From FEN-1322 sp041663425 (GTDB taxonomy: Bacteria > Omnitrophota > Gorgyraeia > 2-01-FULL-45-10), in contig JBAYMS010000002.1 in the NCBI GenBank assembly GCA_041663425.1, positions 14,546-78,545 on the forward strand: a DNA stretch of 64,000 nucleotides, given 5' to 3'. The translations under genes and the position numbers were made by a program. The notes beneath the pieces were generated by a model that was not told the DNA's origin, made no database searches, and saw only the letters and a program-made list of their open reading frames with translations. Shown here in pieces: positions 15,235-24,299 of this stretch; the first letter of the stretch is position 1, and the number at the start of each line of letters is the position of its first letter.

Positions 15235-16119
15235 ATGATAAAATTAAACGATATGATAATGGTAGTGGTGGAAGGGCTGCTGCTTATACTCATAGCCCCT
15301 CTTATAAGCGGGGTCATAAGGAAAATAAAGAATGTATTTCGTATGCGTAAAGGGCAGAGCGTGCTGCAGCCTTACTATAATATCCGGAAGCTTTTTTTAA
15401 AGGATGAGGTTATCTCAAAGAATGTTTCATGGATATTTTACGCAGCGCCAGTTATAGTTTTTGCCGGAAGCGTAACAGCTCTTCTCATGGTCGTCGCGAT
15501 AAATCCGAGGGCCATCACAGAAAATACAGCAGCTTTATTCATAGCCGTATTTTTCGTTCTGGGGATCGGCCGTTTCTTTTTAGCGCTTGCCGGGCTCGAC
15601 GCCGGCTCTTCGTTTGGAGGCATGGGCTCGTCGCGGGAAATGTTCATCTCAAGTTTTGTCGAACCTGCTATTTTTATAACGGTATTTGTTTTGTGTATGG
15701 GCGGGGGAGGGGTTTACAGGGTCTCTGCGCTTCTGGCGGGAGCCGCTCTTTTTATGGCAGTGATCGCTGAGACTTCACGTGTCCCGGTGGACAACCAGGA
15801 GACGCATCTCGAATTGACCATGATACACGAAGCAATGGTCCTTGAATATTCCGGGAGATCTCTGGCGCTCATAGAATTGGCTTCTCATATAAAGCAGATA
15901 GCGCTTTTTACAGTACTTTCATGGTACCTCTTTCCATATACGATAATGGGAATGAGTGGATATCTGTCGTTCCCTGTAAAGATAGCAGCTATTTGTCTGG
16001 CGGTCGCAGTGGTCGAGATATCGGTAGCCAAAATGAGGTTATTCAGGGCGGTAGATTTTTTAAGCTTTTCTTTTTTCATAGCGATTGTTGCTTCGATCGC
16101 AGCTATATTGGGGTTATAA
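15235..16119 (+). CDS. hyfC: HyfC/NuoH-like membrane subunit
   Basis: The membrane anchor between the peripheral arm and the ion-pumping subunits (formate-hydrogenlyase subunit 4 / complex I NuoH family). 294 residues with about eight helices. The conserved cytoplasmic loops are GPLISG-like APLISGVIRKIK, LQPYYNIRKLFLKDE and AETSRVPVDNQETHLELTMIHEAM, the acidic loop shared with NuoH. It starts three bases after hyfB and is followed by hyfE. Confidence 0.92.
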   Translation: MIKLNDMIMVVVEGLLLILIAPLISGVIRKIKNVFRMRKGQSVLQPYYNIRKLFLKDEVISKNVSWIFYAAPVIVFAGSVTALLMVVAINPRAITENTAALFIAVFFVLGIGRFFLALAGLDAGSSFGGMGSSREMFISSFVEPAIFITVFVLCMGGGGVYRVSALLAGAALFMAVIAETSRVPVDNQETHLELTMIHEAMVLEYSGRSLALIELASHIKQIALFTVLSWYLFPYTIMGMSGYLSFPVKIAAICLAVAVVEISVAKMRLFRAVDFLSFSFFIAIVASIAAILGL

Positions 16120-16122
16120 ATT

Positions 16123-16761
16123 ATGATACTCAGTTTCTTATTAAGCGGTTTTCTTATCGTAACATTTCTTCTGGTGGTAGCCAAAAGAATTACCGCGCTT
16201 GTCCGCGCCTTCAGGATGCAGTCGGTATTCCTTTTTCTGTATACGCTTTATATGGCGCTCAATCAGCGTCATTTTGAGTTATTTATTGTATGCGGACTGG
16301 TCTTTGTTCTTAAAGCTGTGATCATACCATTTGTCCTTCTGCGTATTACGCGCCGGATAAACGTGGAAGAAGATCTGGGGCTTCTGATAAATCCGCAGGT
16401 ATCGCTCGTTATAGCGCTTGCCTTCGTATATCTTTCATATCTATTTGCGCATAATGCCATGGGGCTTAAAAATCTAGCGGAATCCGCGGCCTTCATAGCC
16501 TCGATCACTACCGTGTGCATAGGTTTCTTCATTATGGCCAGCCGGATGAAAGCGCTCAGCCAGATAGTGGGGCTTCTAGTTATGGAAAACGGTATATTTC
16601 TTGCAGCTGCATCGATAGCGGGAGGGATGCCGTTTTTCGTAGAAATAGCGTTATTCTTCGACGTCTTTGTATTTGTTATCATTGTCGAGGTTTTTGTGTA
16701 TAAGGTAAACAGGCTTTTTACGCATATCGATACATCTAAGATGCAGTCACTTAAAGGATAA
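16123..16761 (+). CDS. hyfE: HyfE/NuoK-like membrane subunit
   Basis: A 212-residue, six- to seven-helix protein of the hydrogenase-4 subunit E family (NuoK-like C-terminal half: LLVMENGIFLAAASIAGGMPFFVEIALFFDV segment, residues ~150-185, with its buried Glu residues). It contains LFIVCGLVFVLKAVIIPFVL with the lysine typical for the group. Adjacent genes are separated by 2-3 bases, so all subunits are made together. Confidence 0.9.
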   Translation: MILSFLLSGFLIVTFLLVVAKRITALVRAFRMQSVFLFLYTLYMALNQRHFELFIVCGLVFVLKAVIIPFVLLRITRRINVEEDLGLLINPQVSLVIALAFVYLSYLFAHNAMGLKNLAESAAFIASITTVCIGFFIMASRMKALSQIVGLLVMENGIFLAAASIAGGMPFFVEIALFFDVFVFVIIVEVFVYKVNRLFTHIDTSKMQSLKG

Positions 16762-16763
16762 TA

Positions 16764-18227
16764 ATGTTAATAGCGCTGATAATTTTAATACCGGTTTTTT
16801 TGACGATAGCTTCACTATTCATCAGGAAGGTGAAGCCGGCCGGGATGGTCAACGTATTCGGTTACGCGGCGGTTCTGGCAGTATCTGTTCTGCTATTAAG
16901 GGATTTCGTCGCCAAAGGAAATGCGCCCATAAATTTGTGGGGATGGTTTTATGTTGATGCGCTCAGCGTATTTTTCCTGCTGACCACCGCTGTGGTTAGT
17001 TTTGCGGCGAGCGTGTATTCGATAGGGTATATAAACTTCGAGGTAGAAGAGGGGAAAATATCTGTCCGCAAAGCATGCGCTTATTTCCAATTATTTAATT
17101 TATTTTCTCTCGCAATGGTTATGGTGCCCCTTCTTAGCAACCTGCCGCTGGTCTGGATAGCTATCGAAATGACGACGCTCATCTCAGCTTTCCTTGTGGG
17201 ATTCCACAATGTAAAGGAATCGATCGAGGCGGCCTGGAAATATATAATTATTTGTTCAGTTGGCATAACCTTTGCGCTTTTAGGAATAATATTTTTCTAT
17301 TACACTTCATCGAAAGATGCGGGCGTGAGCAGCATGGAATGGCTTAGTATGTTCTCCGGCTCCGGCGCGTTTAATCCAAAAGTTGTGAGGCTTGCTCTTG
17401 TCTTCATATTTGTAGGATACGGAACAAAAGCAGGGCTTGCGCCGATGCATAACTGGCTTCCCGATGCGCACAGCCAGGCACTTTCTCCTATAAGCGGACT
17501 CTTATCCGGCGTGCTTATAAAAATATCTTTGTATGCCATATTACGTTTTGTGATGCTGGCAAATCTCTCAGTCGGTTACGCATACAGCGCGAAACTTTTT
17601 ATACTTTTTGGTTTGGTCTCGATCGCTATCGCCGGAGCCTTTATACTTGTCCAGAAGGACCTTAAAAGATTATTTGCTTATTCAAGCGTTGAGAACATAG
17701 GGCTTATATCTTTAGGTTTTGGGTTCGGGCCTTTCGGTGGTATAGTCGCCGGACTTCTTCAGGCGTTTAACCACGCTGTAACCAAGGCGCTTATGTTCTT
17801 CTGCGCCGGAGAAGCTGTGAGAGTTTATAAAACCAACAATATGAACCAGATGCAGGGCATGATAAAGGTGATGCCGTTTACAGGTACGGCGATGTTTCTC
17901 GGGCTCTTTGCGCTCGTCGGGATGCCGCCTTTCTCTATATTTATAAGTAAGGTGGCGATATTCATAGCCGCATTCCAGGGAAAACACTATTTTGCCGCTT
18001 CGGTCATGTTCATCTTTATAGCGCTTGCTTTTGCGGGGCTGCTCTATCATATAAGCAGAATAATTTTAAGGAATAAGCCTCAGGCTATGCCCGTCCAGAA
18101 AGAACCTTTAAGTGCAAAAATAGCTTTTATATTTTTAGGAGTTTTCATATTAGGATTCGGGTTAGCGATACCTCGGGTGTTTTTTGAATTGCTTTTAAAT
18201 TGTCAGCAGCTTATTTTGGGTAAATAG
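16764..18227 (+). CDS. hyfF: HyfF/NuoN-like proton-translocating antiporter subunit
   Basis: Second antiporter-like subunit, 487 residues, about 14 helices, with a complete N-terminus unlike hyfB. Motifs: WIAIEMTTLISAFLVGF (TM5 Glu), YGTKAGLAPMHNWLPDAHSQA, LFAYSSVENIGLISLGF and FNHAVTKALMFFCAG (TM8 Lys/His). Two antiporter subunits, B and F, imply more than one ion channel per complex. The next gene starts at the very next base. Confidence 0.92.
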   Translation: MLIALIILIPVFLTIASLFIRKVKPAGMVNVFGYAAVLAVSVLLLRDFVAKGNAPINLWGWFYVDALSVFFLLTTAVVSFAASVYSIGYINFEVEEGKISVRKACAYFQLFNLFSLAMVMVPLLSNLPLVWIAIEMTTLISAFLVGFHNVKESIEAAWKYIIICSVGITFALLGIIFFYYTSSKDAGVSSMEWLSMFSGSGAFNPKVVRLALVFIFVGYGTKAGLAPMHNWLPDAHSQALSPISGLLSGVLIKISLYAILRFVMLANLSVGYAYSAKLFILFGLVSIAIAGAFILVQKDLKRLFAYSSVENIGLISLGFGFGPFGGIVAGLLQAFNHAVTKALMFFCAGEAVRVYKTNNMNQMQGMIKVMPFTGTAMFLGLFALVGMPPFSIFISKVAIFIAAFQGKHYFAASVMFIFIALAFAGLLYHISRIILRNKPQAMPVQKEPLSAKIAFIFLGVFILGFGLAIPRVFFELLLNCQQLILGK

Positions 18228-19811
18228 ATGAATAATTCTGAGTATATAAAAAACATTTTAAATTCTGAAAATATCGAAGCGCTTAATTTGTCCATGGCGT
18301 ATGAGGATGAGTTATATATAAAAGCATCCGGAGCGGATTTTGGCAGAATATGTAAGGCGCTGCACAAACGCCTTGATTCTCCGGTAATGACATTTTTCGC
18401 TGAGGATATGCGCCTGACATCAGGCGTATTCGTATTGACATGTGTTTTTCTAAGCATTCAGAGCCGTTCCTGGATATTTATCCAGCAGGATATTCCGCAG
18501 GACGATCCTAAATTTACTTCGCTCGCAAAAGATATTTATTCCGCCAGTCTTTTCGAGCGGGAGATGCGGGAAATGTTCGGCATAAAGCCCGAAGGCAATC
18601 CTGATGCCAGAAGCCTCAGACTTCATGATGAGGTATGGCCGAAAGGATACTATCCGCTGCGTAAAGATTTTGTTCCCCCGAAGGAGAAACCTGACGGGAG
18701 CGCGCAATATCAGTTTAAACGCGTAGACGGCGAAGGGATATTTGAAGTTCCGGTCGGGCCAGTCCACGCGGGCATTATCGGCCCTGGCCATTTCAGGTTC
18801 AGTGTGGCAGGTGAGCCCATTGTAAATTTAGAGACACGTCTTGGCTGGACACACAGAGGTGTGGAGAAAATTCTCGAAGGCAAAGGGCTTGATGAAGCCG
18901 TAAATATAGCAGAATGCATAAGCGGTGATACCGCGTTTGGCTACAGCCTTGCCTTTTGCAAAAGTGCGGAAAAGATACTCAGTATAGAAGTCCCCGTCAG
19001 GGCACAGCTCCTACGCGTCATGTTTTTAGAAATGGAACGGCTATATAATCATGCAAATGACATGGGCGGTATCGCCCTGGATGTCGGTTTCAGCTTTCCG
19101 GCGCAGTTTGCGAGCCTGATCAAGGAAGCTATCCTGCGGCTTAATGAGGATCTGACCGCCTCGCGATATCTTAAAGGTGTAAATGCAGTCGGCGGGGTGA
19201 AGAAAAATATAAGCAGGGAGAAACTTAAAATCGTTCCCGAGCTTCTTGAAAAAATAGAAAAAGATCTTCTCGCTATGGAGGATATGCTATTTTCGAGCAT
19301 ATCTTTTATGGACCGTTCTGATGCCACGGGAATTTTACGGACAAAGACGGCGCGCGACCTTGGCATAACCGGAGTTGCGGCACGCGCGAGCGGCATAGGG
19401 CTGGACGTGAGAAAAGTTTTTGCGGATATTTATAATAAATTTTCTTTTACGATGCCGAAAGAACATGCAGGCGATGTAACCGCCCGCCTTAAGATCCGGT
19501 GTTCTGAAGTTAAGGAATCGATATCGATAATAAAACAATGTCTGGGCAGGTTAGATAACTGTGATTCACGAATCAGGGATATAGTTCCGGAAAGAGAAGG
19601 CGCGGCGCTGGGCTGTGTTGAAGCATGGCGTGGAGCGGTGCTTGTCTGGACCAGGCTGGATGTCAAAGGAAAGATCGTCAGATGTAAAATAACGGATCCT
19701 TCTTTCCATAACTGGGATGGGCTTTCTTTTGCGGTGCTGGGAAATATTATTCCAGATTTTCCGTTATGCAATAAAAGTTTCGACTTGTCATATTCGGGTA
19801 ACGACCTATGA
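18228..19811 (+). CDS. hyfG: Hydrogenase-4-like large subunit (NuoC-NuoD fusion) lacking all Ni-Fe ligands
   Basis: A 527-residue fusion: residues ~1-160 are NuoC/30-kDa-like (FEREMREMFGIKPEG, GYYPLRKDF), and the rest is the HycE/NuoD-type large subunit (GPGHFRFSVAGEPIVNLETR, GWTHRGVEKI). In true [NiFe]-hydrogenases the first CxxC follows AER. Here the aligned residues are Ser232-Gly-Asp-Thr235 (ECISGDT). The C-terminal DPCxxC reads DPSFHN (Ser492, Asn495). With none of the four cysteines, Ni-Fe cannot bind, so this is an Ehr-type subunit, neither a hydrogenase nor classical complex I. What it reduces or oxidises is unknown. The last four bases overlap the next start. Confidence 0.9.
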   Translation: MNNSEYIKNILNSENIEALNLSMAYEDELYIKASGADFGRICKALHKRLDSPVMTFFAEDMRLTSGVFVLTCVFLSIQSRSWIFIQQDIPQDDPKFTSLAKDIYSASLFEREMREMFGIKPEGNPDARSLRLHDEVWPKGYYPLRKDFVPPKEKPDGSAQYQFKRVDGEGIFEVPVGPVHAGIIGPGHFRFSVAGEPIVNLETRLGWTHRGVEKILEGKGLDEAVNIAECISGDTAFGYSLAFCKSAEKILSIEVPVRAQLLRVMFLEMERLYNHANDMGGIALDVGFSFPAQFASLIKEAILRLNEDLTASRYLKGVNAVGGVKKNISREKLKIVPELLEKIEKDLLAMEDMLFSSISFMDRSDATGILRTKTARDLGITGVAARASGIGLDVRKVFADIYNKFSFTMPKEHAGDVTARLKIRCSEVKESISIIKQCLGRLDNCDSRIRDIVPEREGAALGCVEAWRGAVLVWTRLDVKGKIVRCKITDPSFHNWDGLSFAVLGNIIPDFPLCNKSFDLSYSGNDL

Positions 19812-20332
19812 GCTTTAATATAATTAAAAACGGTATTAAAAAAGGCAGAGTTACTATAAAACTTGATCCGGCAGACGTTTTAGTGCCGCCGGAGATAGAA
19901 AAAATAGGGCATCAGCTCAGGAAAGCGGTCCATGCGAAGTTCGGCAGATCGTTCCATATCCGCGAAGTGGATACAGGCTCCTGCGGTGCCTGTGAGTCTG
20001 AAATAATTGCGTGTTCAAATCCATTGTATGATATCCAGCGTTTCGGAATAGATTTCGTCGCTTCGCCGCGCCACGCGGACGCTCTTCTGGTTACGGGACC
20101 TGTTTCCAAAAATATGGAACTCGCGCTTAAAAAAACTTACGAAGCTATGCCCGAGCCTAAGCTTGTAATTACCCTCGGAGATTGCGCCAAAGGCGGCGGT
20201 TTATTCAAAAACTCTTATTATGCATGCTCCGGCGTGGAAAATGTCCTGCCTGTTATTCTGCACATCCCCGGTTGCCCTCCAAGCCCGCTGGCTATTATGA
20301 AAGCACTGCTGGCATTTCTGAAATCAGCATAA
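19808..20332 (+). CDS. hyfI: HyfI/NuoB-like iron-sulfur small subunit
   Basis: A 174-residue small subunit carrying the proximal [4Fe-4S] (N2-type) cluster. All four ligands are present: Cys59 and Cys62 (GSCGACESE), Cys126 (TLGDCAKGG) and Cys156 (PGCPPSPLAI). ATG 19808 overlaps hyfG by four bases. The electron relay thus has an intact N2-like centre beside a large subunit with no Ni-Fe. No HyfA/HyfH ferredoxin-like subunit is encoded in the operon, so the cluster must be fed by a partner encoded elsewhere. Confidence 0.92.
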   Translation: MSFNIIKNGIKKGRVTIKLDPADVLVPPEIEKIGHQLRKAVHAKFGRSFHIREVDTGSCGACESEIIACSNPLYDIQRFGIDFVASPRHADALLVTGPVSKNMELALKKTYEAMPEPKLVITLGDCAKGGGLFKNSYYACSGVENVLPVILHIPGCPPSPLAIMKALLAFLKSA

Positions 20333-20347
20333 TCTGACAAAAATAGT

Positions 20348-20375
20348 TTGTTTCTGCATGCAATTCCTATATAAT
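20348..20375 (+). promoter_or_regulatory. Promoter of uppP (leaderless)
   Basis: TTGTTT (20348-20353), 16 bases, TATAAT (20370-20375). The start ATG 20385 is 9 bases after the -10 box, so the mRNA would begin about 3 bases before it. No Shine-Dalgarno is visible. Confidence 0.6.
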
Positions 20376-20384
20376 GAATGACAA

Positions 20385-21164
20385 ATGCCTATTTCACATG
20401 CGTTAATATTAGGAATTATTCAGGGGCTGACCGAAGTTTTCCCTATATCGAGCTCAGCACACCTTACTCTTATTCCATGGTTTTTGAAATGGAATTATCA
20501 GGGGTTGTCTTTTGATGTGGCGCTTCATGTGGGAACGGCGCTGGCATTAGTCGTGTATTTTTTTAAGGACTGGATAAAAATAATCTCATCCGCTTTTACA
20601 AAAGACAAAACCAAAAAAAATAACATACTCTGGTATATGGTCCTGGCGACAATACCCGGCGCATTGATCGGTCTGATCTTTGAGGATGCGGCGGAAACCT
20701 ATTTTCGCGCCCCTCTCTTAATGGCAGCTACTTTGATCGTCTTTGCGATAATCCTCTGGCTTGCCGATCATTTAGGCAGAAAAGATAAAGAGATGGATGC
20801 GATGGATCTTAAGACGGCGGTTATCATAGGTTTTGCGCAGGCTCTGGCGATAATTCCGGGGGTGTCGCGTTCGGGTATAACAATTACAGCAGGGCTGGCC
20901 AAGGGATTTTCCCGCCGTTCCGCTGCCAGATTTTCGTTTTTACTGGCGACACCGATCATTGTTGCGGCCGGTGTATTAAAGCTTCCCAAACTTCATGCTT
21001 CAGATCTGACCGCAGCATTCTGGATAGGTGTGTTAGCGTCGGCAGTAAGCGGATATCTGGGAGTAAAGTTTTTGCTTAATTTTGTAAGAAAATCCAGCCT
21101 CAATATATTTGTATGGTATCGCATAGCGGTGGCATTTATTATTATAGCTGTGTTTTTTAAATAA
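20385..21164 (+). CDS. uppP: Undecaprenyl-diphosphate phosphatase
   Basis: Recycles the lipid carrier of peptidoglycan and other envelope polymers by removing a phosphate from C55-PP; an integral membrane protein of 259 residues with about eight helices. The BacA motifs are intact: QGLTEVFPISSSAHL (the Glu-rich/PxSSS motif) and PGVSRSG (motif 2 with catalytic Ser/Arg). LHVGTALALVVYF matches the conserved second region with its His. ATG 20385 aligns with the family start. Followed 18 bases later by dedA. Confidence 0.94.
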   Translation: MPISHALILGIIQGLTEVFPISSSAHLTLIPWFLKWNYQGLSFDVALHVGTALALVVYFFKDWIKIISSAFTKDKTKKNNILWYMVLATIPGALIGLIFEDAAETYFRAPLLMAATLIVFAIILWLADHLGRKDKEMDAMDLKTAVIIGFAQALAIIPGVSRSGITITAGLAKGFSRRSAARFSFLLATPIIVAAGVLKLPKLHASDLTAAFWIGVLASAVSGYLGVKFLLNFVRKSSLNIFVWYRIAVAFIIIAVFFK

Positions 21165-21182
21165 ATTAAAGGAGTTCTGCGC

Positions 21183-21824
21183 GTGGAATTTATTAAAAGT
21201 TTACTCGATCTCGCAATCCATTTTGATAAGCACCTGAATGCGATGATCCAGAGCTTCGGGGGCTGGTCCTATCTGGTGCTTTTCGTGATCATTTTCGCAG
21301 AAACGGGCCTGGTCGTTACGCCGTTCCTCCCGGGAGATTCGATGATATTTGCCGTAGGGACATTCGCCGCAATGGGATCGCTGGACGTAGCGTGGCTTTT
21401 TGCAGTGCTTGTGAGCGCCGCGATCATCGGAGACAGCGTAAATTATGCGATCGGAAAATTTATCGGCGAAAAGGCTTTTCACATGAAGAATTCCAAAATA
21501 TTTAAAAAAGAATACCTCGACAAGACCCATAAATTTTATGAAAAATACGGCGGCAAAACTATAATACTGGCGAGATTCGTCCCGATAGTGCGGACGTTTG
21601 CGCCGTTCGTCGCCGGCGTAGGCATTATGAGTTATAGAAAATTCTTTGCCTATAATATTATCGGCGGTATTTTGTGGGTAGCAGTATTCCTCTACGGCGG
21701 ATATTTTTTCGGTAACATGCCAGTCATAAAAAATAATTTTTCGATAGCGATATTCGCGGTAATAATACTCTCTATATTACCCATAGGGGTCGAATATTGG
21801 AAACACAAAAGAACGAAAAAATAG
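21183..21824 (+). CDS. DedA-family membrane protein
   Basis: A 213-residue multi-span protein of the DedA/VTT family, now linked to polyprenyl-phosphate and phospholipid flipping across the inner membrane. It shows FLPGDSMIFAVGTFA, DSVNYAIGKFIGEKAF and the signature RFVPIVRTFAPFVAGVG. The start is GTG 21183 with AAAGGAG eight bases upstream. Its place directly after uppP suits a joint role in undecaprenyl-phosphate recycling (inference). The 3' end overlaps cheR by 28 bases. Confidence 0.9.
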   Translation: MEFIKSLLDLAIHFDKHLNAMIQSFGGWSYLVLFVIIFAETGLVVTPFLPGDSMIFAVGTFAAMGSLDVAWLFAVLVSAAIIGDSVNYAIGKFIGEKAFHMKNSKIFKKEYLDKTHKFYEKYGGKTIILARFVPIVRTFAPFVAGVGIMSYRKFFAYNIIGGILWVAVFLYGGYFFGNMPVIKNNFSIAIFAVIILSILPIGVEYWKHKRTKK

Positions 21825-23287
21825 TTTTTCCGGAAGATCTTAAAGAGCAATTTAAAGATCTTGTGAATTCGCGCTGCGGATTATATTTTAAAGACTACGA
21901 CCTGAAAGACCTCGAGTTCGCCCTGACAAACCGCATAAAAGAACTCGGCCTTGATTCAGCGCATGCTTATTACAACATACTGACATTATCCGAAAAGAAA
22001 GAGGATGAATTCAGGGAACTTCTCAATCTTCTCACCGTAAAGCATACCTACTTTTTCAGGAATGAGCCGCAGTTCAAAGTCCTGAAAGAAAAAATACTCC
22101 CTGATCTGATGTCTCGCAAGAAGACTATTCGTATATGGAGCGCTGGCTGCGCTACCGGCGAAGAGCCGTATTCCATTGCCATGATAATAAAAGATATGTT
22201 ATCCGCCTATGAAGGATGCAGCGTCGAGATAGTTGCTACCGATGTGTCTACGAAAGCCATTGAGAATGCGCAGCGCGGTATTTATGGTGCAAATTCTATG
22301 AGGCTCGTTGATGATGAGCATAGAAAAAAGTATTTTACCGAAGAACACAATCCGTCGCTTGGCCTAAGATATGCGATAAAAGACGCGATAAAAAATATGG
22401 TAAATTTCGCATATTTCAATCTGATGGAAAATACGTATCCCGGAGATTTCGATATAATCTTCTGCCGTAACGTCGTTATATATTTCGAACTTAGCACTAC
22501 CATTTCCGTAATGAATAAATTTGCTGATAGTCTTAAGGAGGATGGGTATCTGTTTATAGGTTATTCAGAGAGCCTTCAGTTCATATCCGACAAATTTAAG
22601 ATGGAAAGCCGGGAGGATGCTATTTTTTATACGAAGGCCGGGGATGTCAGGATCTCGTCGTGTGTCGCAGGCTACAAAGGGCCGAAGCCGCGGAAAATGG
22701 AAAGCATTATCGAGGAAATCTCCGAAGCTGAGGTTGAGGCCGGTTCGCAGGAAAAATGGGCTAAAGTAATAACATCGGCTAAGCTTAAAGATATCCTTGT
22801 GCAGGCGATCGAAGCTATGTTTTTAAAGAAATATCAGGAAGTGCTGAGCCTCGCAGAAGCCGGCCGCCTTATTGATGGGGATGCCGTAGAGTTTTATTAT
22901 CTGGCCGCCGAGGTCAATTTAAATCAGGGTCATTTCGCCGATGCTAAAAAGAATCTCGATATAATCCTGGAAAAGAATGCTCTCTTCGCTCCCGCTTACT
23001 ATCTTTTCGGGTCGCTATTCATAGAAGAGGGCAGGGCTGAGGATGCGGAAAAGAGTTTCAGGAAGGCTTTATACCTTGATGGCAAGTTCTTGCTGGCACA
23101 TTTTGGGATAGCCAATATTTACAGGGATTTAGGCAGGATACACGATGCTATACGCGCATACAGAAATACCCTTAATATTTTGTCAAAATGTAAATCATAT
23201 GATATAATTGCATACAGTGGCGGTTTTAACGCAACGACTCTTGCAAGTGTCTGTAGGAATAACTTGGAGCGTTTAAAAACGGCGTAG
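21797..23287 (+). CDS. cheR: CheR chemoreceptor methyltransferase with C-terminal TPRs
   Basis: Methylates receptor glutamates with S-adenosylmethionine to set adaptation. The CheR N-domain (residues 1-80) is followed by the SAM-binding domain (RIWSAGCATGEEPYSIAM; later FDIIFCRNVVIYF). The C-terminal 170 residues carry TPR-like helices (about 330-480: EFYYLAAEVNLNQGHFADAKKN), as in CheR proteins of Chp/Frz-type systems. The start is TTG 21797, with AGGGG upstream, inside dedA. First gene of the chemosensory cluster. Confidence 0.9.
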   Translation: METQKNEKIVFPEDLKEQFKDLVNSRCGLYFKDYDLKDLEFALTNRIKELGLDSAHAYYNILTLSEKKEDEFRELLNLLTVKHTYFFRNEPQFKVLKEKILPDLMSRKKTIRIWSAGCATGEEPYSIAMIIKDMLSAYEGCSVEIVATDVSTKAIENAQRGIYGANSMRLVDDEHRKKYFTEEHNPSLGLRYAIKDAIKNMVNFAYFNLMENTYPGDFDIIFCRNVVIYFELSTTISVMNKFADSLKEDGYLFIGYSESLQFISDKFKMESREDAIFYTKAGDVRISSCVAGYKGPKPRKMESIIEEISEAEVEAGSQEKWAKVITSAKLKDILVQAIEAMFLKKYQEVLSLAEAGRLIDGDAVEFYYLAAEVNLNQGHFADAKKNLDIILEKNALFAPAYYLFGSLFIEEGRAEDAEKSFRKALYLDGKFLLAHFGIANIYRDLGRIHDAIRAYRNTLNILSKCKSYDIIAYSGGFNATTLASVCRNNLERLKTA

Positions 23288-23309
23288 CATCCTTAAATCA
23301 AGGAGCCTA

Positions 23310-23774
23310 GTGCACTTACTGACATTCCTTTTGGCGGAGAAGGAATACGCTGTTGACGTTGACAGCGTCCGCGAAGTAAGGCGTATAAAAACTATCATAC
23401 CCATACCGAAGACTTTAGACTTCGTTGAAGGTGTCGTAAGTCTTCGCGGCAATGTCATTCCCATAATAAATTTACGCAAAAAGCTCGGCCTTCCCGGCCT
23501 GCAAAAATCAAATCTCAACAGAGTCCTGATGGTGGAATTGAATGACCATATTATCGGCATTGCTGTCGATAATGTTATTGGGGTTGTGTCTGTTGATGGA
23601 TTAAATATCGAATCTCCCGACGAACTTCTTAAAGATGCCGCATATCTTAAAGGTGTTGCTAAATCCGGTCACCGTCTTATCCTGATAATAGATATTATGA
23701 GCTTATTGTCGGGCGAAGAGACTCTGGGGATTTCTGATATACACAAAAAGGTTGAGATCCGAAAGAAGGCCTGA
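23310..23774 (+). CDS. cheW: CheW-like coupling protein 1
   Basis: Scaffold linking the MCP to CheA; 154 residues covering one CheW domain (FLLAEKEYAVDVDSVREV, then GVVSLRGNVIPIINLRKKLG and the C-terminal ILIIDIMSLLSG). The start is GTG 23310 behind AAGGAG. It is followed five bases later by a second cheW of a different subgroup, so receptor arrays could contain two couplers. Confidence 0.9.
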   Translation: MHLLTFLLAEKEYAVDVDSVREVRRIKTIIPIPKTLDFVEGVVSLRGNVIPIINLRKKLGLPGLQKSNLNRVLMVELNDHIIGIAVDNVIGVVSVDGLNIESPDELLKDAAYLKGVAKSGHRLILIIDIMSLLSGEETLGISDIHKKVEIRKKA

Positions 23775-23779
23775 AATTT

Positions 23780-24298
23780 ATGGATGAGCAGGATAAAGTA
23801 ATAATAGAGGTCAGCGAAGAAGAATTTGAGGCCATGAGAGAGGTGAAGAAGACCGTCAGAGTGCTTTCTTTCTCTCTGGGCAGTGAGCATTATTGTATTG
23901 ATATAACTGATGCCAAGGAGGTTTTCCGGCCTTCCGCCATTACCAAGGTGCCGAATGCCCCGGCTTTCATTTTCGGGATCACCAATATTCACGGTGAAAT
24001 AATACCTTTGATAGATATACGGTATTTTCTGGGCTTAGCCTCAAAGGAAGGGCTTGGCTCAACAAAGGTTATAGTTACTGATGTTATGGCAAGCCATGTA
24101 GGTGTTGTTGTCGATGAAGTTAATGAGGCCATTGACATCGAGGAGGATTCGATACAGCCGCCGCTTGCTACTATCAAAGGCTCGCTTGCTGTTTTTACAA
24201 AAGGCCAGGTCCAGATCGGGAACGATATAATAGTTTTGTTGGATCTGAAAAAAATACTGAATTGCAAAGAAATGGAGAACTTAAAAAAAGGAGTATGA
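23780..24298 (+). CDS. cheW: CheW-like coupling protein 2
   Basis: Second coupler, 172 residues, with an acidic N-terminal extension of about 25 residues (VIIEVSEEEFEAM) ahead of the CheW domain (RVLSFSLGSEHYCIDI; FGITNIHGEIIPLIDIRYFLG; IVLLDLKKIL). Its stop is followed after one base by the receptor gene. It differs enough from copy 1 to suggest distinct roles rather than a recent duplication. Confidence 0.9.
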   Translation: MDEQDKVIIEVSEEEFEAMREVKKTVRVLSFSLGSEHYCIDITDAKEVFRPSAITKVPNAPAFIFGITNIHGEIIPLIDIRYFLGLASKEGLGSTKVIVTDVMASHVGVVVDEVNEAIDIEEDSIQPPLATIKGSLAVFTKGQVQIGNDIIVLLDLKKILNCKEMENLKKGV

Positions 24299-24299
24299 G

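Noticed and set aside
18228..20332. Calling hyfG/hyfI a [NiFe]-hydrogenase
   Set aside because: Both Ni-Fe binding CxxC motifs are replaced in the large subunit.
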